Below are positions 25,801-36,756 of a DNA stretch of 64,000 nt, piece after piece. Below the pieces are notes generated by a model that had not been told where the DNA came from, did no database searches, and was given only the letters and a program-made list of their open reading frames with translations. The position numbers and the translations under genes are program-made. This DNA comes from Dendrobium chrysotoxum (taxonomy: Eukaryota; Streptophyta; Magnoliopsida; Asparagales; Orchidaceae). Every line of letters starts with the position of its first letter. The first letter of the stretch is position 1. The stretch covers positions 78,143,360 through 78,207,359 of the forward strand of contig CM034300.1 in NCBI GenBank assembly GCA_019925795.1, given 5' to 3'.

Positions 25801-28800
25801 ATGGAGAGGTAAGGGCGACAACCCTGGCTTAAGCGATGAAATTGTATTAAGTTTTAAGCTTGCAATTTGCCTTCACAATTGACATATAATTTTTGGAAAG
25901 ATGCAAACCCATAAATGCTAGAATTTTGTTCTCATGTTGGTTGAAAAGATGATGCCCCTCACTATTCAACACTAATTAGCTTTCTAGGCTCACTCATTAG
26001 AAGATGCACTATGGATTTTTAAGGATGCAAAGACCTTGTTTGCTCACCTAAACTCAATGAACTCGGTCTTTGACAGTTGGCCTCAAGAACTTTTAGTGAG
26101 TAACCTATGCAAGCAATGAAGACACATTAGAAGTGGGCACTGAAGTTTTGTAAAGAGGTGCAAACAACAATAACATGTGAGAAGTGGTCATCAAAATTGA
26201 GTGAAAGAATAGGTGACGATGTCAGCTAGAGAGCTAGCATCAAAGCTTCATTGAGGTACAAGAAAATATAACAACTGAGGAGCAACGATCAAAAGCATAT
26301 AATGAGAACACTAAATGATTCCAACTAAGGAGTTGGTATAAAAACTATGTAAAGGTGTTAGAAATGATGTTAGCTAAGGATTCAGGATTGCAACGGTATA
26401 GAGGCACAAAAACCAATCCCAGCTACGGAGCAGGCATTGGCATTAAAATAGCATGAAGAGAAGTGGATAATGATTTCATATCTGCAAGTCGTACAAAGAC
26501 ACATTCTACTTTCATTATGCAAGGTTATCCACCTAGATCTAAAGTTTTAGTTTTAACCCTATAAATATTATATATGATATTTATGTCCTTATAACATGAT
26601 ATAATTTCATTTATAAAATCTCCCAAATGGAATTCCTATTTCTTAATCTCATAATCTTCCAACTTTTATGGGCTCCTTACATAGTATCATAACTAATGAA
26701 GCAGCATCAAATAAATTTAGTTTTTTGTTATACCCATATTTTTTTCCAAGTCCTTTTTAAATCTATTATATAAAGAGACAATGTTTTTATCATCAAATGG
26801 GATGCTTCTTCACATACATAAAAGGGTAGAAGTAAATCATAAATGCTACTTTCTAATAATAGAAAGACTCCATCAAGGGTTGTTGAAAATTGTGGACCAA
26901 GGAGGGAGCAAAGTTAGACCATATATATTAGTAGTCCAACCTTATTTTCAATCCAAAAGCTTAAGCTTATGGGTGAGGGCAAACCGCTTGATTCTTTGAC
27001 ACAATCGACTTTGATACCACTTGTATGGAGCATTATGCAAGGACCAACGGTTCCAAAGGAGGAGTATGCCATATGGACCAGTTATGTAGTCATGGAGTAT
27101 GTTGTATGGACCACTTGTTATAGAGTATGTTGTATGAACAAAAGGGGGAGTAAATTTGGACTCAACCAAAAACATAAGCCTATAAATGAGTGCCAAATAC
27201 GTGATATTTCTACACCATATTATAACCATTAGATATGAAACTAAAGTCTCACCTGCATTAACATGAGGAGCCTTCATAATTATATTAAATAATGTTAATG
27301 AGAGTATTTTGTCCATTACAAAAATATATTAAAGATAGATTTTTTTTAGAATCTCATGTGCGAATCATATTTATTATCCATTGTTATCAAACTATAGACA
27401 TTTGGCAGTGACTTAAAAAAAAACAATCACCAATGAAAGCTAATCATGAGAATACAATGGGAGAGAACAAGATGTTCTATGATTTCTTGAATTGCCATTT
27501 TTATAAAAATAAATTAATTCCAAATGTTAAAAAATTGCAACTTGTTTTGAAATAGCCTGATATTTTATACAATTCCTAAATCTTTTCTATGCAATTTAGC
27601 TTTGAATTACTTCCCTAATCTCATACGATGAATTAAAAGGATGCATTGCTAAAAAACCTGAATCAATAAAGCATTTATAAACTTGTAACTTCAAATAATA
27701 AAGAAATAAATATTAAGAAATAAGAATCAAAACCTTCACACGTATTGATAAAAATATATCATAAACTTCAATCCATGTCCGCTTGTTGTACACACACATT
27801 CTCACTATAGCAATAAATTGTTCACATTTAAGAATAACATACCTCATGATATTTCCATAGCTAATCCAATAGAAAGGCCACGATAGAGTAACAAAAGTGC
27901 AACGGAAGACATGGAGAAATTACTACGGCTAAGCAACATAGAAGCAATAACATAGGAACAAAAATAGAATGACCTGAAATACTCAAGATAAGAGAGGAAA
28001 GAAGGATACAAAAATTTATTGAACAAAGCATGCATAAAGACAAGTAAACTCAACCAAAGTTTCACTTCCATCAAGTAAACACTACATAGGCGGAGTTAAA
28101 CTAGAATCAATGACCAAATAACCTGACCTGATTCAGCAGAACCTCATCAGTCGGGAGCCTCAGATCATCCTTGGTGTTTCCACTTTCAGTCAGAAGACTA
28201 ACCTGCCATGTTGTAAATGAATATAAATAAAGAGAATGGGGAGAGATGGAGGAAGAGATGACTGACAGACACAAAAAATAAAATAAGAAAAACATACAAA
28301 TCCATCTTCAGATATATCAATCAGTTGATAGTCAGTACGATTAACATGCGGAACCTGCATTTCATAAGCTATTATATAGCGTCATGTCAAGCAAGGAACG
28401 GGATTTCATGAAATCAGCATAAAATATATAGTGCATACATCGCAGTTATGAGAAGAAGGCACAATATCCTCGAGTTTCTTGGAAGTAAAGATATCAATTG
28501 CAACAAAGTGACATTTTGCATGTCCATGCTTCCCAGTCTTGGATGTGGAAACCTCAACCACCTGTCATAAAGCAAGAAATCAACACATAAAGACAAGTGG
28601 GCAAATGCACGACATGAGCAAGGGAAAAAAATAACAATAAACACTTCCACTAAAGTATCAATTCAATATAAGCACAAAACAAACTCTAATAAGTTGCATA
28701 CTAGTTGCAACCAAGTAATCACGACGGTGCATGGACAGGAAAGAAGAAGCATATGACAGACTTAATTAATATAGACATTGCAAAGAACTGAAATAATGTC

Positions 28801-30278
28801 AAATAGCAGGATTTAAAGAAAAACTATCCTTACTTCGAAATCCGGCATGAACAAGCAGATAGCTTATATAGACTGAAACAACCTCTTCAATAAAGTTGAG
28901 CAACACCAGACGCTAGAGGTATCCAAACCCACACTATAACATTGACCGAAACCTAAACATGCCATAACCTTGCCATGAGACACTCTAGAAGTCCTGCTCT
29001 CAAGTTGCAACAAGATTAACAAAATTTTCAGTCTTCACACAACAGAAGCACAGAACCAACTTAATACCAATTCATCCTGGGTTACCATAAATCATATCAT
29101 CATGATTATAGTTACTTCTAAAAGATGTTAAAAAAAATTTAAGGTTAAGCTTTCACATTTGACAGAAAACAATAAACTGTTTCTCTCCTCGCTTGCATGG
29201 AGAACTTACAAGAATAACTTGTTCAAAGATGTAGGTCTGATAAACTGTTGGTCAAATTAACTAATAAGTTGGCATAAGTAGATTCAACTAAAAGATTTTG
29301 GAAGAGTGGAGAGTAAGCATTGAGATGAAAAATCAATTAATACCTAGAATAAAAATAAAGTGCATGCTTAAGAAAAGTACATATCTTATGCCCCGCCATT
29401 TAAGATTAATCTAAACAGCGCAACTGAAACTATACCAAGAAGCTTGAAGCAATTATGAGAGATCTTTAAACATTATCACCTTATTCCCACTTAATATAAA
29501 ATATCGTAAGGAACTTTTTTGGCATGTTTTTATTCTAGCAAAAGCTACATATGAAGCATAAACATTGTTATTGAAGCAAAATTTTAGCTTTTTTCAGTCA
29601 TATTTTTGGTCATGTTGAAAGACCTTTTTTGTTCAGACATATTTCCTTCCATAAAATGATTAATGAAATATGACTTTAAGAAAAATTCTCAATTTTTTAA
29701 TCAATATGAACATTCTAACAATCACTTGTAAGATAAACTTATTATTGCTCTCTTTATTAAAAAAATTAATAAGTGAATATATTCTATAATTTTATAAAAT
29801 CAGTTTTGAATTTAAATTTTATTCATGTGCACTTGATGCGTGTGCTATTAAACTAATGCTTACAAGAAAACCAATAATTTCTTTATAAACTTGTAAATTA
29901 AGACTAAACTTACACAGTGGATTCAGATAAAAAAATTTATAAGAAAGCTATACGAATTAAATTTGTTCCATCCTGGCCACGGAAACGGTTCCAGTTCAAA
30001 TTATTGGATCGGTAACGCAAAGAAACACAACAATACCTAAATAGCACAATTACAGAAAAAGCCAAATCTTCCTATTATTTCAAAGACAAACCACAGTATG
30101 TTGACATACGAGTTTCTTTCGCATAGTCACATACAGGATCTAATTAGGCACTCACCTTGCATGGTCTCCCCTTAATCACGATATACCCATTCTTCCGAAT
30201 GGCTCCTGCCTGTTGCGGATAAGTCTTTGAAGCTCCAGCATCCGCCTTCGATTCAAAGTGATGCTCCTCGTCAGACAT
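13880..30278 (-). CDS. eIF5A: Eukaryotic translation initiation factor 5A (eIF5A), five exons
   Basis: Coding exons on minus are 30278-30156, 28561-28439, 28354-28298, 28202-28128 and 13981-13880 (stop TAG). All junctions are phase 0 with GT...AG ends. They total 159 residues, the usual plant length. Exon 1 reads MSDEEHHFES...GRPCK. Exon 2 holds STSKTGKHGHAK, whose Lys52 is the site converted to hypusine by deoxyhypusine synthase and hydroxylase. Exons 3-4 give VPHVNRTDYQLIDISEDGF and VSLLTESGNTKDDLRLP. Exon 5 gives the OB-fold end, KDLVVTVMSAMGEEQMCALKDIGPK. The protein helps ribosomes elongate through difficult peptides and aids termination. No stop or frameshift is seen. The only oddity is the last intron of about 14.1 kb with a GTCAGG donor. 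No alternative last exon was found near exon 4. Confidence 0.93.
14830..15680. repeat. Diverged tandem duplication of about 400-450 bp
   Basis: Blocks around 14835-15220 recur around 15240-15675 in the same order. Examples are TTGACTCGATTG versus TTGACCCAATTG, ATCCTATACATA, TGCAAATGAATCAA, ATGCTCAACAAA and CTCATTCATGATC. The period is 400 bp at first and longer later because of an insertion. The second copy ends about 20 bp before the chromovirus primer-binding site, so it stands where a 5' LTR should be. Confidence 0.7.
15699..15710 (+). other. Primer-binding site for initiator tRNA-Met
   Basis: TGGTATCAGAGC is a perfect 12-base match to the usual plant initiator tRNA-Met complement. The 5' LTR should end just before it. 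Confidence 0.9.
15725..16940 (+). pseudogene. Chromovirus gag remnant with zinc knuckle
   Basis: An ATG at 15725 follows the primer site and reads MALKKVDALKDKTRR before a stop. Later pieces show a coiled region (MKGRFSNLEDMMNKILKL), a capsid-like part (DYQERLEYLSS, ENFIKGLKLEIRDVL) and, in the frame 16629-17072, a knuckle-like LCFRCDEKFALGHHYKDC at about 16868-16921. The His/Cys spacing of the knuckle is altered from the usual GHRCK form. Several stops precede it. Confidence 0.75.
17088..17330 (+). pseudogene. Chromovirus aspartic protease remnant
   Basis: The frame 17088-17327 carries VVLVDSGATHNFIS, where D-S-G is the active site of retroviral-type proteases, and later STYVILGMK where the family usually has ILGMxWL. 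It ends at a stop at 17327, short of the Trp. It would release mature Gag and Pol proteins. Confidence 0.8.
17590..18400 (+). pseudogene. Chromovirus reverse transcriptase remnant with mutated catalytic motif
   Basis: Pieces in different frames show AFRTHEGHYEFL, MHFGLTNSPATF, then LLVFFNDILVYSR at about 18049-18087 and NLKKCSFAQQRVKYL at about 18156-18200. The catalytic box is normally [FY]xDD; here it reads F-F-N-D, so the first Asp (codon at about 18064) is Asn. Stops and frame changes also break it. Confidence 0.8.
18440..18840 (+). pseudogene. Chromovirus RNase H remnant
   Basis: The frame 18440-18910 is open for 156 codons. It reads VVKTDASGYGLGAIF (first catalytic Asp), AYFGQVLTARARLKSVYEKE (Glu), FIVKIDQRSLKFLLEQR (Asp) and NKAVDALSRR (final Asp). 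It is the best preserved part of this element and would degrade RNA in RNA:DNA hybrids. Confidence 0.85.
18960..20215 (+). pseudogene. Chromovirus integrase and chromodomain remnant
   Basis: Pieces show MDFIEGLPRSKEFTMILMVV (core first Asp, 19261 onward), a variant of the second Asp (IMSDQDKIF, about 19438-19464) and PQTDSQTEVVNRNVETYL (Glu). The C-terminal part at about 20110-20215 reads VLIKWNDLPEYEAT, then after an in-frame TAG EPYSTIQKWFPSFHLEDKV. That matches the aromatic and acidic pattern of plant chromovirus chromodomains, which steer integration by reading histone marks. Frames change several times. Confidence 0.82.
20231..20720 (+). repeat. 3' LTR of the chromovirus (right end approximate)
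   Basis: It starts TGTGGGGCCC directly after the purine-rich TTGGAGGGGAGTATTAA. It includes a TATTTAAAGG promoter-like word near 20380 and a CGATTCACCTCTCGAAC block. That block recurs in the LTR-like sequence at 25165. The right edge was not fixed because no 5' partner is visible. Confidence 0.6.
20750..23690. other. Intronic DNA with an unclassified fossil element, no intact gene
   Basis: No intact frame is present. Around 22630-23640 short Glu/Lys-rich pieces such as KEAEIDHCHLENDRIQ suggest an old element coding region with a coiled coil, but stops every few dozen codons prevent assignment. Confidence 0.4.
23780..24740. repeat. Degenerate tandem repeats in the eIF5A intron
   Basis: Blocks such as CCTCCTTGGATTGAT, TGACCCTTT-GGGG, GATCAAGCCACAA-GCACA and ATAGAAGTCCA recur at irregular intervals of about 100-150 bp. 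They resemble in style the spaced repeats 3' of pol in the Tat elements, but no linked coding part is seen. Confidence 0.55.
25165..25641 (+). repeat. Probable solo LTR related to the chromovirus LTR
   Basis: It starts TGTTAGGTCGG and may end TTTTTACCA. It holds a CTATAAATAG TATA box near 25400, and then CGATCCTCCTCTCGAATAG plus TATTTGCTTTGCTTTG, which match a block at 20488-20540 in the 3' LTR of the chromovirus. No coding region or primer-binding site adjoins it. Target duplications were not clear, so the borders are tentative. Imperfect 30-40-bp AT repeats occur at 25230-25370. Confidence 0.45.
25650..28127. other. Remaining intron 4 DNA, degenerate repeats only
   Basis: Around 26060-26470 Gly/Thr-poor, GAAGTGGGCA/AGGAG-type blocks recur without reading frames. 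At 26940-27190 a loose inverted repeat (AAGCTTAAGCTTATG...ACATAAGCCTATAAATGAG) may be part of a small element. Nothing is coding. Confidence 0.4.
28562..30155 (-). other. Intron 1 of eIF5A (1594 bp), no insertion recognised
   Basis: The donor GTGAGT lies at 30155 leftward and the acceptor ATGACAG ends at 28562. It is AT-rich with no frame or element that I recognise. Confidence 0.8.
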
Positions 30279-30282
30279 ATTT

Positions 30283-30500
30283 CCTGTTAGAAAACGCCGA
30301 AACAATCCAAAGACGAGAACTAAAAGAAAACCCTAAACGATCCTAAATCAACCGAAGCCAATAACTCATTGAACTAAATGAGATCCGAGAAAAGAACGAA
30401 ATCCGAAATACTTGAAGAGGTGGAAAAGGCGGCGCATTACCTGTTGAGGAGAGGACCGGTGGAGACGGGGAAGAAGGCGGCGAGGGACTTAAATAGCTAA
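30283..30500 (-). promoter_or_regulatory. eIF5A core promoter and 5' UTR with intron
   Basis: On minus a TATTTAAG box (30495-30488) is followed by a pyrimidine-rich leader ending CCTCAACAG at 30441. A GTAATG donor at 30440 and a TAACAG acceptor at 30284 bound a 157-bp leader intron. The leader then reads GAAAT to the ATG at 30278. Transcription should start near 30460. Leader introns are common in highly expressed plant genes. Confidence 0.6.
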
Positions 30501-30889
30501 GGAGACGGTGAAGGAAACCCGGATTCCACCGCAGTTTAGGGTTCTCCAAAAGCACTGCCTAAAATTTGGTCTCACGTCCGGTCTCGCATATTTCTGGCTA
30601 TTTTCCGCCACGTGTGCTGTAAGATTTGCGCGGGTATCTTCTCGCGTTGGTGTTACGCATGTGACTTAACGGAAAACGATGACTCGGCCGTGCGGGACAG
30701 AATTATCAGCTCGCACATAAATTTGCGTGCGGATAAAAAAAATAAAATAATTAATTAAATTATTAATACCATCCTTAATGAAGTGCTACTTTTAAGACAA
30801 TTCTACGGCTTTTCGATCCATTCATATGAAAATGAAAAAGAAATAATAAGATTTTTTTAAAAACTTATAGGTCAATTAAGACTGGAATT

Positions 30890-31038
30890 ATTATGTGCGG
30901 ACATTGGATGGCCCGGATACCAATCAAAACGCGTCACGTCATTGGGTATCCAGCGGTACCCAGCACCGGTATCGAGCAAAATAATGACGTGGCGCGTTTT
31001 GGTTGGCCTCCGGACGGCGTCTGATGTCCGCACAGAAT
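30890..31038. repeat. Foldback MITE upstream of eIF5A (149 bp)
   Basis: TGTGCGGACAT (30894-30904) and ATGTCCGCACA (31024-31034) are perfect inverted ends. The inner arms also pair (AAAACGCGTCACGTCATT with AATGACGTGGCGCGTTTT), so about 55 bp per arm folds back. It carries ACGT-core words such as CACGTC and GACGTGGC on both arms. It lies about 400 bp upstream of the eIF5A TATA box. Confidence 0.8.
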
Positions 31039-31045
31039 AGTTTAT

Positions 31046-31989
31046 CCAATTAAGATAAATTTATACACACATCATATATGTAAGACTCGAACTCAACACC
31101 TCTTAGTTGATAGTCAAAACTCCCAAATAACAGATCAATTTGAGTTGAGTACAACCAGAAATTTGATAATCATCTTGAATGTTATACTTCTCTTTATCTA
31201 CTTATTAAAAATGTCACATTAAGCAAAATTTTTTCTTGGAAGAGCTATGAGGATGCTAAGGATTTATTTCTACATTGTTGGAACTCTAGCAGGCTTTCTA
31301 GACAATATTAAGTGGGTAACACTCAGCACTCAGCACTCAGCCATTTTGCTACCTCCGGATGACCTAAGGGCATCCGAGGTTGCAAAACTTTTTGTTGAAC
31401 TTATTGCTATTTTGAGTCTATGAGTTGATATTTGTTCATTATGGAGCATAGTTTGTTTTGCATCTTTTTCTTCCCTTGAGCATTGAGGTTTTCTATTGAA
31501 GCTCTTCCTTCTTTTGTTTGTATGTCACTATGTATTTTGGACTTCTTTTTGGGCTCGAGATTCTTGTAATCACACTTAATGAATTTTTTGGCTACTACCT
31601 CAAGTTTCCTAAAAACAATTAAATAAATTATTAGTTACTAATGTTTTTGAATATAAGTTTTATATTGTGAATAATTTATGCTTGAAAATATTATGGTAAT
31701 AGAGCTTATCGAGTATTTAATGGATAATTAAATAAAATAATGATTATCTAAGAATCAGTACATGTAATTTTTTAATGAGGATATGATTGATCTGATGATC
31801 TTGATGATGAACACATAGAATTAGTTAGCAAATACTCTAAAAAATAAAGAGAATTGTACAATAAATGAACGGAATAATGCTAAGAATCATCATAAAAGAT
31901 TAATCATAATTAATCCTTCTTAATATAAAGAAAGATAATTTAAAGGGAAAGAATTATTCTCCTTCATTTCATATTACAAGCTTTATATT
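31046..31989. other. Intergenic DNA, no gene seen
   Basis: It is AT-rich. A short CAGCACT triplet repeat lies near 31323-31341. The stretch at about 31480-31600, with GGACTTCTTTTTGGGCTCG and CTTGTAATCACACTTAATGAA, resembles the 3' end of a plant LINE, but nothing confirms it. Confidence 0.4.
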
Positions 31990-31994
31990 ATATT

Positions 31995-33784
31995 TGATAC
32001 GTCATCAAATTGCCTTGATCGAGCACGAATCTCGAGGTATATCCAAGTTAGAAACTTCCGAAATTAAATCGGGATCATTCAAACTTCAATTTCCACAAGC
32101 TTATCTCCAAATTGAACATCTCAAGAAGACGAATCCAACGACTCCAATTCGATCCAATCCGAGCCCAAATATGTCCAAATCAAATGAACAATGCCTATTT
32201 GGAAGCTTTAGAAAATTAATTGGATCGCCAAATGATATCCAAATATGACGTGGTTATAGTAAAATTGAGTGGCTCAACGAGCTCATCAAATTTTGATATA
32301 ATAAAAACACTCAAATGCTCGATAAATGATCTATAATATAGGGAGTTGATATCAGTTGTCCATTGAAATACTCCCAACATGCCATTGATCTTCTTCTTAT
32401 TTACTAGCCATGTCACTACAAAAAAATTATAAATAGATATCTCATTCTTCACGGGGGGGGGGGGAGAAAAAGAGAGGAGAAGAGGAGAAAAGTTTAAGAG
32501 CTTTCTTGCATTCTCCATCCAACGTTGCCACCACCGAAGTTCTTCCTGACCACTAATCGCGGCCGAACTTCCACCTATTCTCTGACTATTGTCGGAACTC
32601 TTACTGGATGCTACCGATGCTAAATCTCCTCTAATCACAATTGCCTATCAACTACGATCCTTCGAATGATCGTCGCTTGCCGACTACGGTCTCTCCAACC
32701 ATTGTTGCCCACCTACGACCATTCCAACCTTAGTTGCCCGCTGACTACGATCTCTCTAACTACGGTCCTTCTGATCGTTATTGCTTACTAACTATGACCT
32801 CTTCAACCATGGTCGCCTGACTACGGTCCTACTAACTAAACAAATATGGCAATTCTCTCTCAAGAATAATTGCCATGTTATAGTGTATTCTATATAGTGT
32901 ATATTTGCTACATTGAGCTAACACCCTCCTCCAAGAAAGGGTATTATTTGTAACCAACCATCAATACTAGTGGATTCATTTAAACTGGCTAGGCCCCATA
33001 ATTTTTCTCTTTTTTAGGATTTTTCACGTAAAAATTATGGTGTCTCTTATGAATGTTACACCCCTCTCATTTATCTGTCTGTGTGCTAGATCTTCATATA
33101 AAGCTGGGATGCTAAATTATACATCTCCATATAAAGCTTAAGAGCTTTCTTGCATTCTCCATCCAACGTTGCCACCACCGAAGTTCTTCCTGACCACTAA
33201 TCGCGGCCGAACTTCCACCTATTCTCTGACTATTGTCGGAACTCTTACTGGATGCTACCGATGCTAAATCTCCTCTAATCACAATTGCCTATCAACTATG
33301 ATCCTTCGAATGATCGTCGCTTGCCGACTACGGTCTCTCCAACCATTGTTGCCCACCTACGACCATTCCAACCTTAGTTGCCCGCTGACTACGATCTCTC
33401 TAACTACGGTCCTTCTGATCGTTATTGCTTGCTAACTATGACCTCTTCAACCATGGTCGCCTGACTACGGTTCTACTAACTAAACAAATATGGCAATTCT
33501 CTCTCAAGAATAATTGCCATGTTATAGTGTATTCTATATAGTGTATATTTGCTACATTGAGCTAACACCCTCCTCCAAGAAAGAGTATTATTTGTAACCA
33601 ACCATCAATACTAGTGGATTCATTTAAACTGGCTAGGCCCCATAATTTTTCTCTTTTTTAGGATTTTTCACGTAAAAATTATGGTGTCTCTTATGAATGC
33701 TACACCCCTCTCATTTATCTGTCTGTGTGCTAGATCTTCATATAAAGCTGGGATGCTAAATTATACATCTCTTTACTGCTGCCA
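31995..33784 (+). repeat. 5' LTR with internal duplication
   Basis: It starts TGATACGTCATC. A TATA box (TTATAAATAG) lies near 32428 and an uninterrupted run of about 12-13 G lies near 32452-32464. After that come CCGACTACGGTCTCTCC-type repeats. The right end is set by likeness to the 3' LTR end and is uncertain by a few tens of bases. Confidence 0.75.
32494..33781 (+). repeat. 644-bp tandem duplication within the 5' LTR
   Basis: The segment from TAAGAGCTTTCTTGCATTCT to the CATCTC near the LTR end is present twice with a 644-bp period and only about five base differences. The 3' LTR has a single copy. The duplication therefore happened after insertion, or is an assembly artefact. Confidence 0.9.
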
Positions 33785-34439
33785 ATTTTTCAAAACATAA
33801 TAGTTTTGTGCTGTCTATGGGAAACTGACTCTTGGCTAGGGAGCAACCTTTGCTGCAACCTTGAAAGGTCATTCACGTCAACATCCTAGGCACGGTTGAG
33901 GTAAGGAAGACCCCTTATCATGATCTATTTCAAGTTGAAAAGAAGAGCTTCAATTTTACGGGCAACATCAATGGAAAAAAAAACATGCAAGTACAACCAT
34001 CACTACATCAATTATGTGGAAAATGATTCTTGGCTGGGGGTAATTTTTGCTTCTATCTTAAGCAGTCGTTCACATTAACATCTTGGGCTCGATTGAAGAG
34101 AGATAGTCCCTTTATAATGACATATTATCAGGTCTGAAAGAAGTCCTTCAATATTGAGGATAACTTCATTGCAACATCAAGTAGATATTATTTTATCACC
34201 TCTCAATCATCAACTATTGTTGCATCAATTTCATGGGAAGCAAGTATGGACTAGGGGGCAACATTTGTTATAATCTCAAATATGATTGTGATCAACAAGT
34301 CCCTCCAATACTTTATCTTGACTTCTACACCTTAGGTAAGGTCATAGTCTCAACCTTAAAAATGCAGTAATAGTCTAAAGACAGACCATTCTTCACCTTT
34401 GATTTAGAATACATGTGGCATTCACCCCCTCCCAATCAA

Positions 34440-35340
34440 AGCATAATCAATCATAGGAGGATTCAACTTGACCTCTTCCACACGGGTTACCATCATCAAG
34501 CAACACTCTGACAAATAACCTCGAATAGGTCAAATATTCATAGTAGATATATCTCGACTTCTTCCATACTGGTTAACGTCATCAAGTAATACTTTGAAGA
34601 ACAACCTTTGATAGGTCAAGCATTCTTGGTGAATTCCCTCGACTTCTTTCATATAAGTTAATGCCATCAAGCAACGCTTTTGAAAAATAACCTCGGATAG
34701 GTCAAACATCATTAATGGATGTATCTCGACCTGTTTCGACCTATTTCATATAGGTCAACATCATCGAGCAACACTTGACAAATAACCTTGAATAGGTCAA
34801 ACATTTTTGGTGGATTATCAATCTCTTCCACACATGTTAATAATATCGAGCAATGCTTTGACAAATAATGTTGGATATGTCAAACATCCTTAATAGATTT
34901 CCTAATTTCATCCATCATCGAGCAACGCTCTGGCAAATACATCGGATAAGTCAAATATCTTTGGTGGATTCTTCCACATAGGTTAACAACATCAAGTAAT
35001 ATTCTGATAAATAACTTTAGATAGGTCAAACATCCTTAGTGGATTTTTTCAATGCCTTCCATATAGGTTAACATCATCAAGCAATATTTTGACAAATAAT
35101 TTTGGATAGGTCAAACAACCCTAGTGAATTTTTCCAACCTTTTTAATGTAAGCTAACATCATCAAGTAATATTTTGGCAAATAACCTTGGATCAGTTAAG
35201 CACCCTTTTTGGATTTCTTTTGACTTTCTACATATAAGATAACATCAACGAGAAAAATACTGAGAAATAACCTCTGAAAGCTCAGACATCCTCGATCAAA
35301 CATCTTTGATAGATTCCATCGACCTCTTTTATGCGGCACT
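34440..35340 (+). repeat. Degenerate tandem array of about 75-90-bp units
   Basis: About eleven units each contain a TAGGTTAACATCATCAAG-like block, an AATATTTTGACAAATAACC-like block and a GGATAGGTCAAACATCC-like block, ending GTGGATT. Two or three units of the same kind occur at 7830-8100 in the coding relative. Confidence 0.82.
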
Positions 35341-35839
35341 TCAAAATGTCTCTCTCAGCTCCTTCAAGAAAGGATTGGAGCCACATTAGGCCTCAACTTT
35401 ATTAACATCTTTAGTATGTCACTAGACTATTGTGGTCGACATAGCGTCCAACCCTCTCCATCAAGTTGTCTGTTATCTGTCCTCATTAGTATGCATACCT
35501 TCTATCCTTAATAAAAAGAAGTTTGATTGCTGCATTCATATTATCACGTTAATTGTCAACATCTGAATGTCACATAACCACCTTATTAGTCTTTCATCAT
35601 TTGATCACCACTATAAGAATAATGACTAACTCCCTGCATTGAAGGATTAATTTAAGATCCCCAAATTTTTTTCCGATTATTAACCACCGCCAAACTTCTG
35701 CCCGTCCGCTGACAGTCATTGATTCTTGTCCTGGGTGCTACTACCGCCAGATCTCTTTAAACCATCATTTTGTTCAATAGGTGATTGATCTTCTTTGATT
35801 ATGGGTTGTCTGAGGGAAGACTGATCTCTCATCTAAGTT

Positions 35840-36180
35840 TCTTCTACATAAAGAGGGGCACTAAGGCTTGATATGGGATACCACCTATCCAAGACAGTTG
35901 ATTACCTTAAATATAAGAAGAAGTGTAAAAGAGAAGGAGAAGAAAAGCAAGTGTCATTCCTTCTACACAAAGAGGAGCACTAGGGATTGATATGGGATGT
36001 CACCTATGCAAGACAGTGGAATGCCTCTAATATAAGAACAAATGTGGGAGAGAAGTTGAAGAAAAAAAAGATATAATCCTACATAAAGAGGGGGCACGAG
36101 GCTTAATAGGGGATGCCGTCTATCTAAGATAGTTGAATGCCTCTTATGTAAGAAAAAGAGAAGAAAATAAGGAGACTTCT
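35840..36180 (+). repeat. Three-copy repeat of about 110-125 bp
   Basis: CTACATAAAGAGGGGCAC, GGCTTGATATGGGATACC, ACCTATCCAAGACAGTTG and AATATAAGAAGAA recur three times in order, starting near 35848, 35969 and 36088. Units are clearly diverged. Confidence 0.8.
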
Positions 36181-36756
36181 CCTACTCCTAGGGGAGAAAT
36201 TTATAAGTGAAATTGGAGAAAAGAATGTTCAAGAATTTTTTCAAATTTTTAAGAATTTTTTTTCAAATTATTTTGAATTTTTTAATTTTAAAAAATAATC
36301 ATTCAGCCTGGGCGGCGAGTCGCGTCCCCTCACGTGCACAGGTCGCGTGGTCCCGCTAGCAACCGGCCGGCCATTTCGGCCTTCAAGTTGCATCTGGGCC
36401 TGATATTTGACCTGGACAGTCATCTTTGGACGTTTGTGAGGTCCCTGGGTCAACTTTCTGGACTTAATTTTTGTACTTTCAAAGCCCAATAGAGCCTTTA
36501 TAGTTAGTTTCGAGTAATTTCAAGAGTTTTGGAAAGAAATTTTTTGACATTTTGTGCTTTGATCATCACGCCAACTTTGATACATATTAAAATTATGATC
36601 ACGTGTATTTTACTTAGTTCACGGCCCCGAGGGGAGATCTACGTTGACATTTAGGGAGTAATCGCGCCTCATAATTATCCTAAAATTATAATTTTACCTT
36701 TCAACAAGTTGAGAAGCTACGACACATATTTTCAGATTCTGCAAGTTTCAACATTT

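Larger units (their letters stand above)
13982..28127 (-). other. Intron 4 of eIF5A, about 14.1 kb, filled with transposons
   Basis: The donor GTCAGG (28127 leftward) and acceptor ...TTGGATGCAG (ending 13982) flank a stretch holding a chromovirus, a probable solo LTR, a tandem duplication and degenerate repeats. The other introns are 1594, 84 and 95 bp. The protein join across it is exact in phase and residue order. Outside the listed repeats the intron is AT-rich with no gene. Confidence 0.85.

Noticed and set aside
26940..27240. Small inverted-repeat element in the eIF5A intron
   Set aside because: The inverted words are imperfect and no terminal repeats or duplication could be fixed.
31480..31620. 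LINE 3' end
   Set aside because: Only a short word likeness; no reverse transcriptase, no clear poly(A) tail or target duplication.
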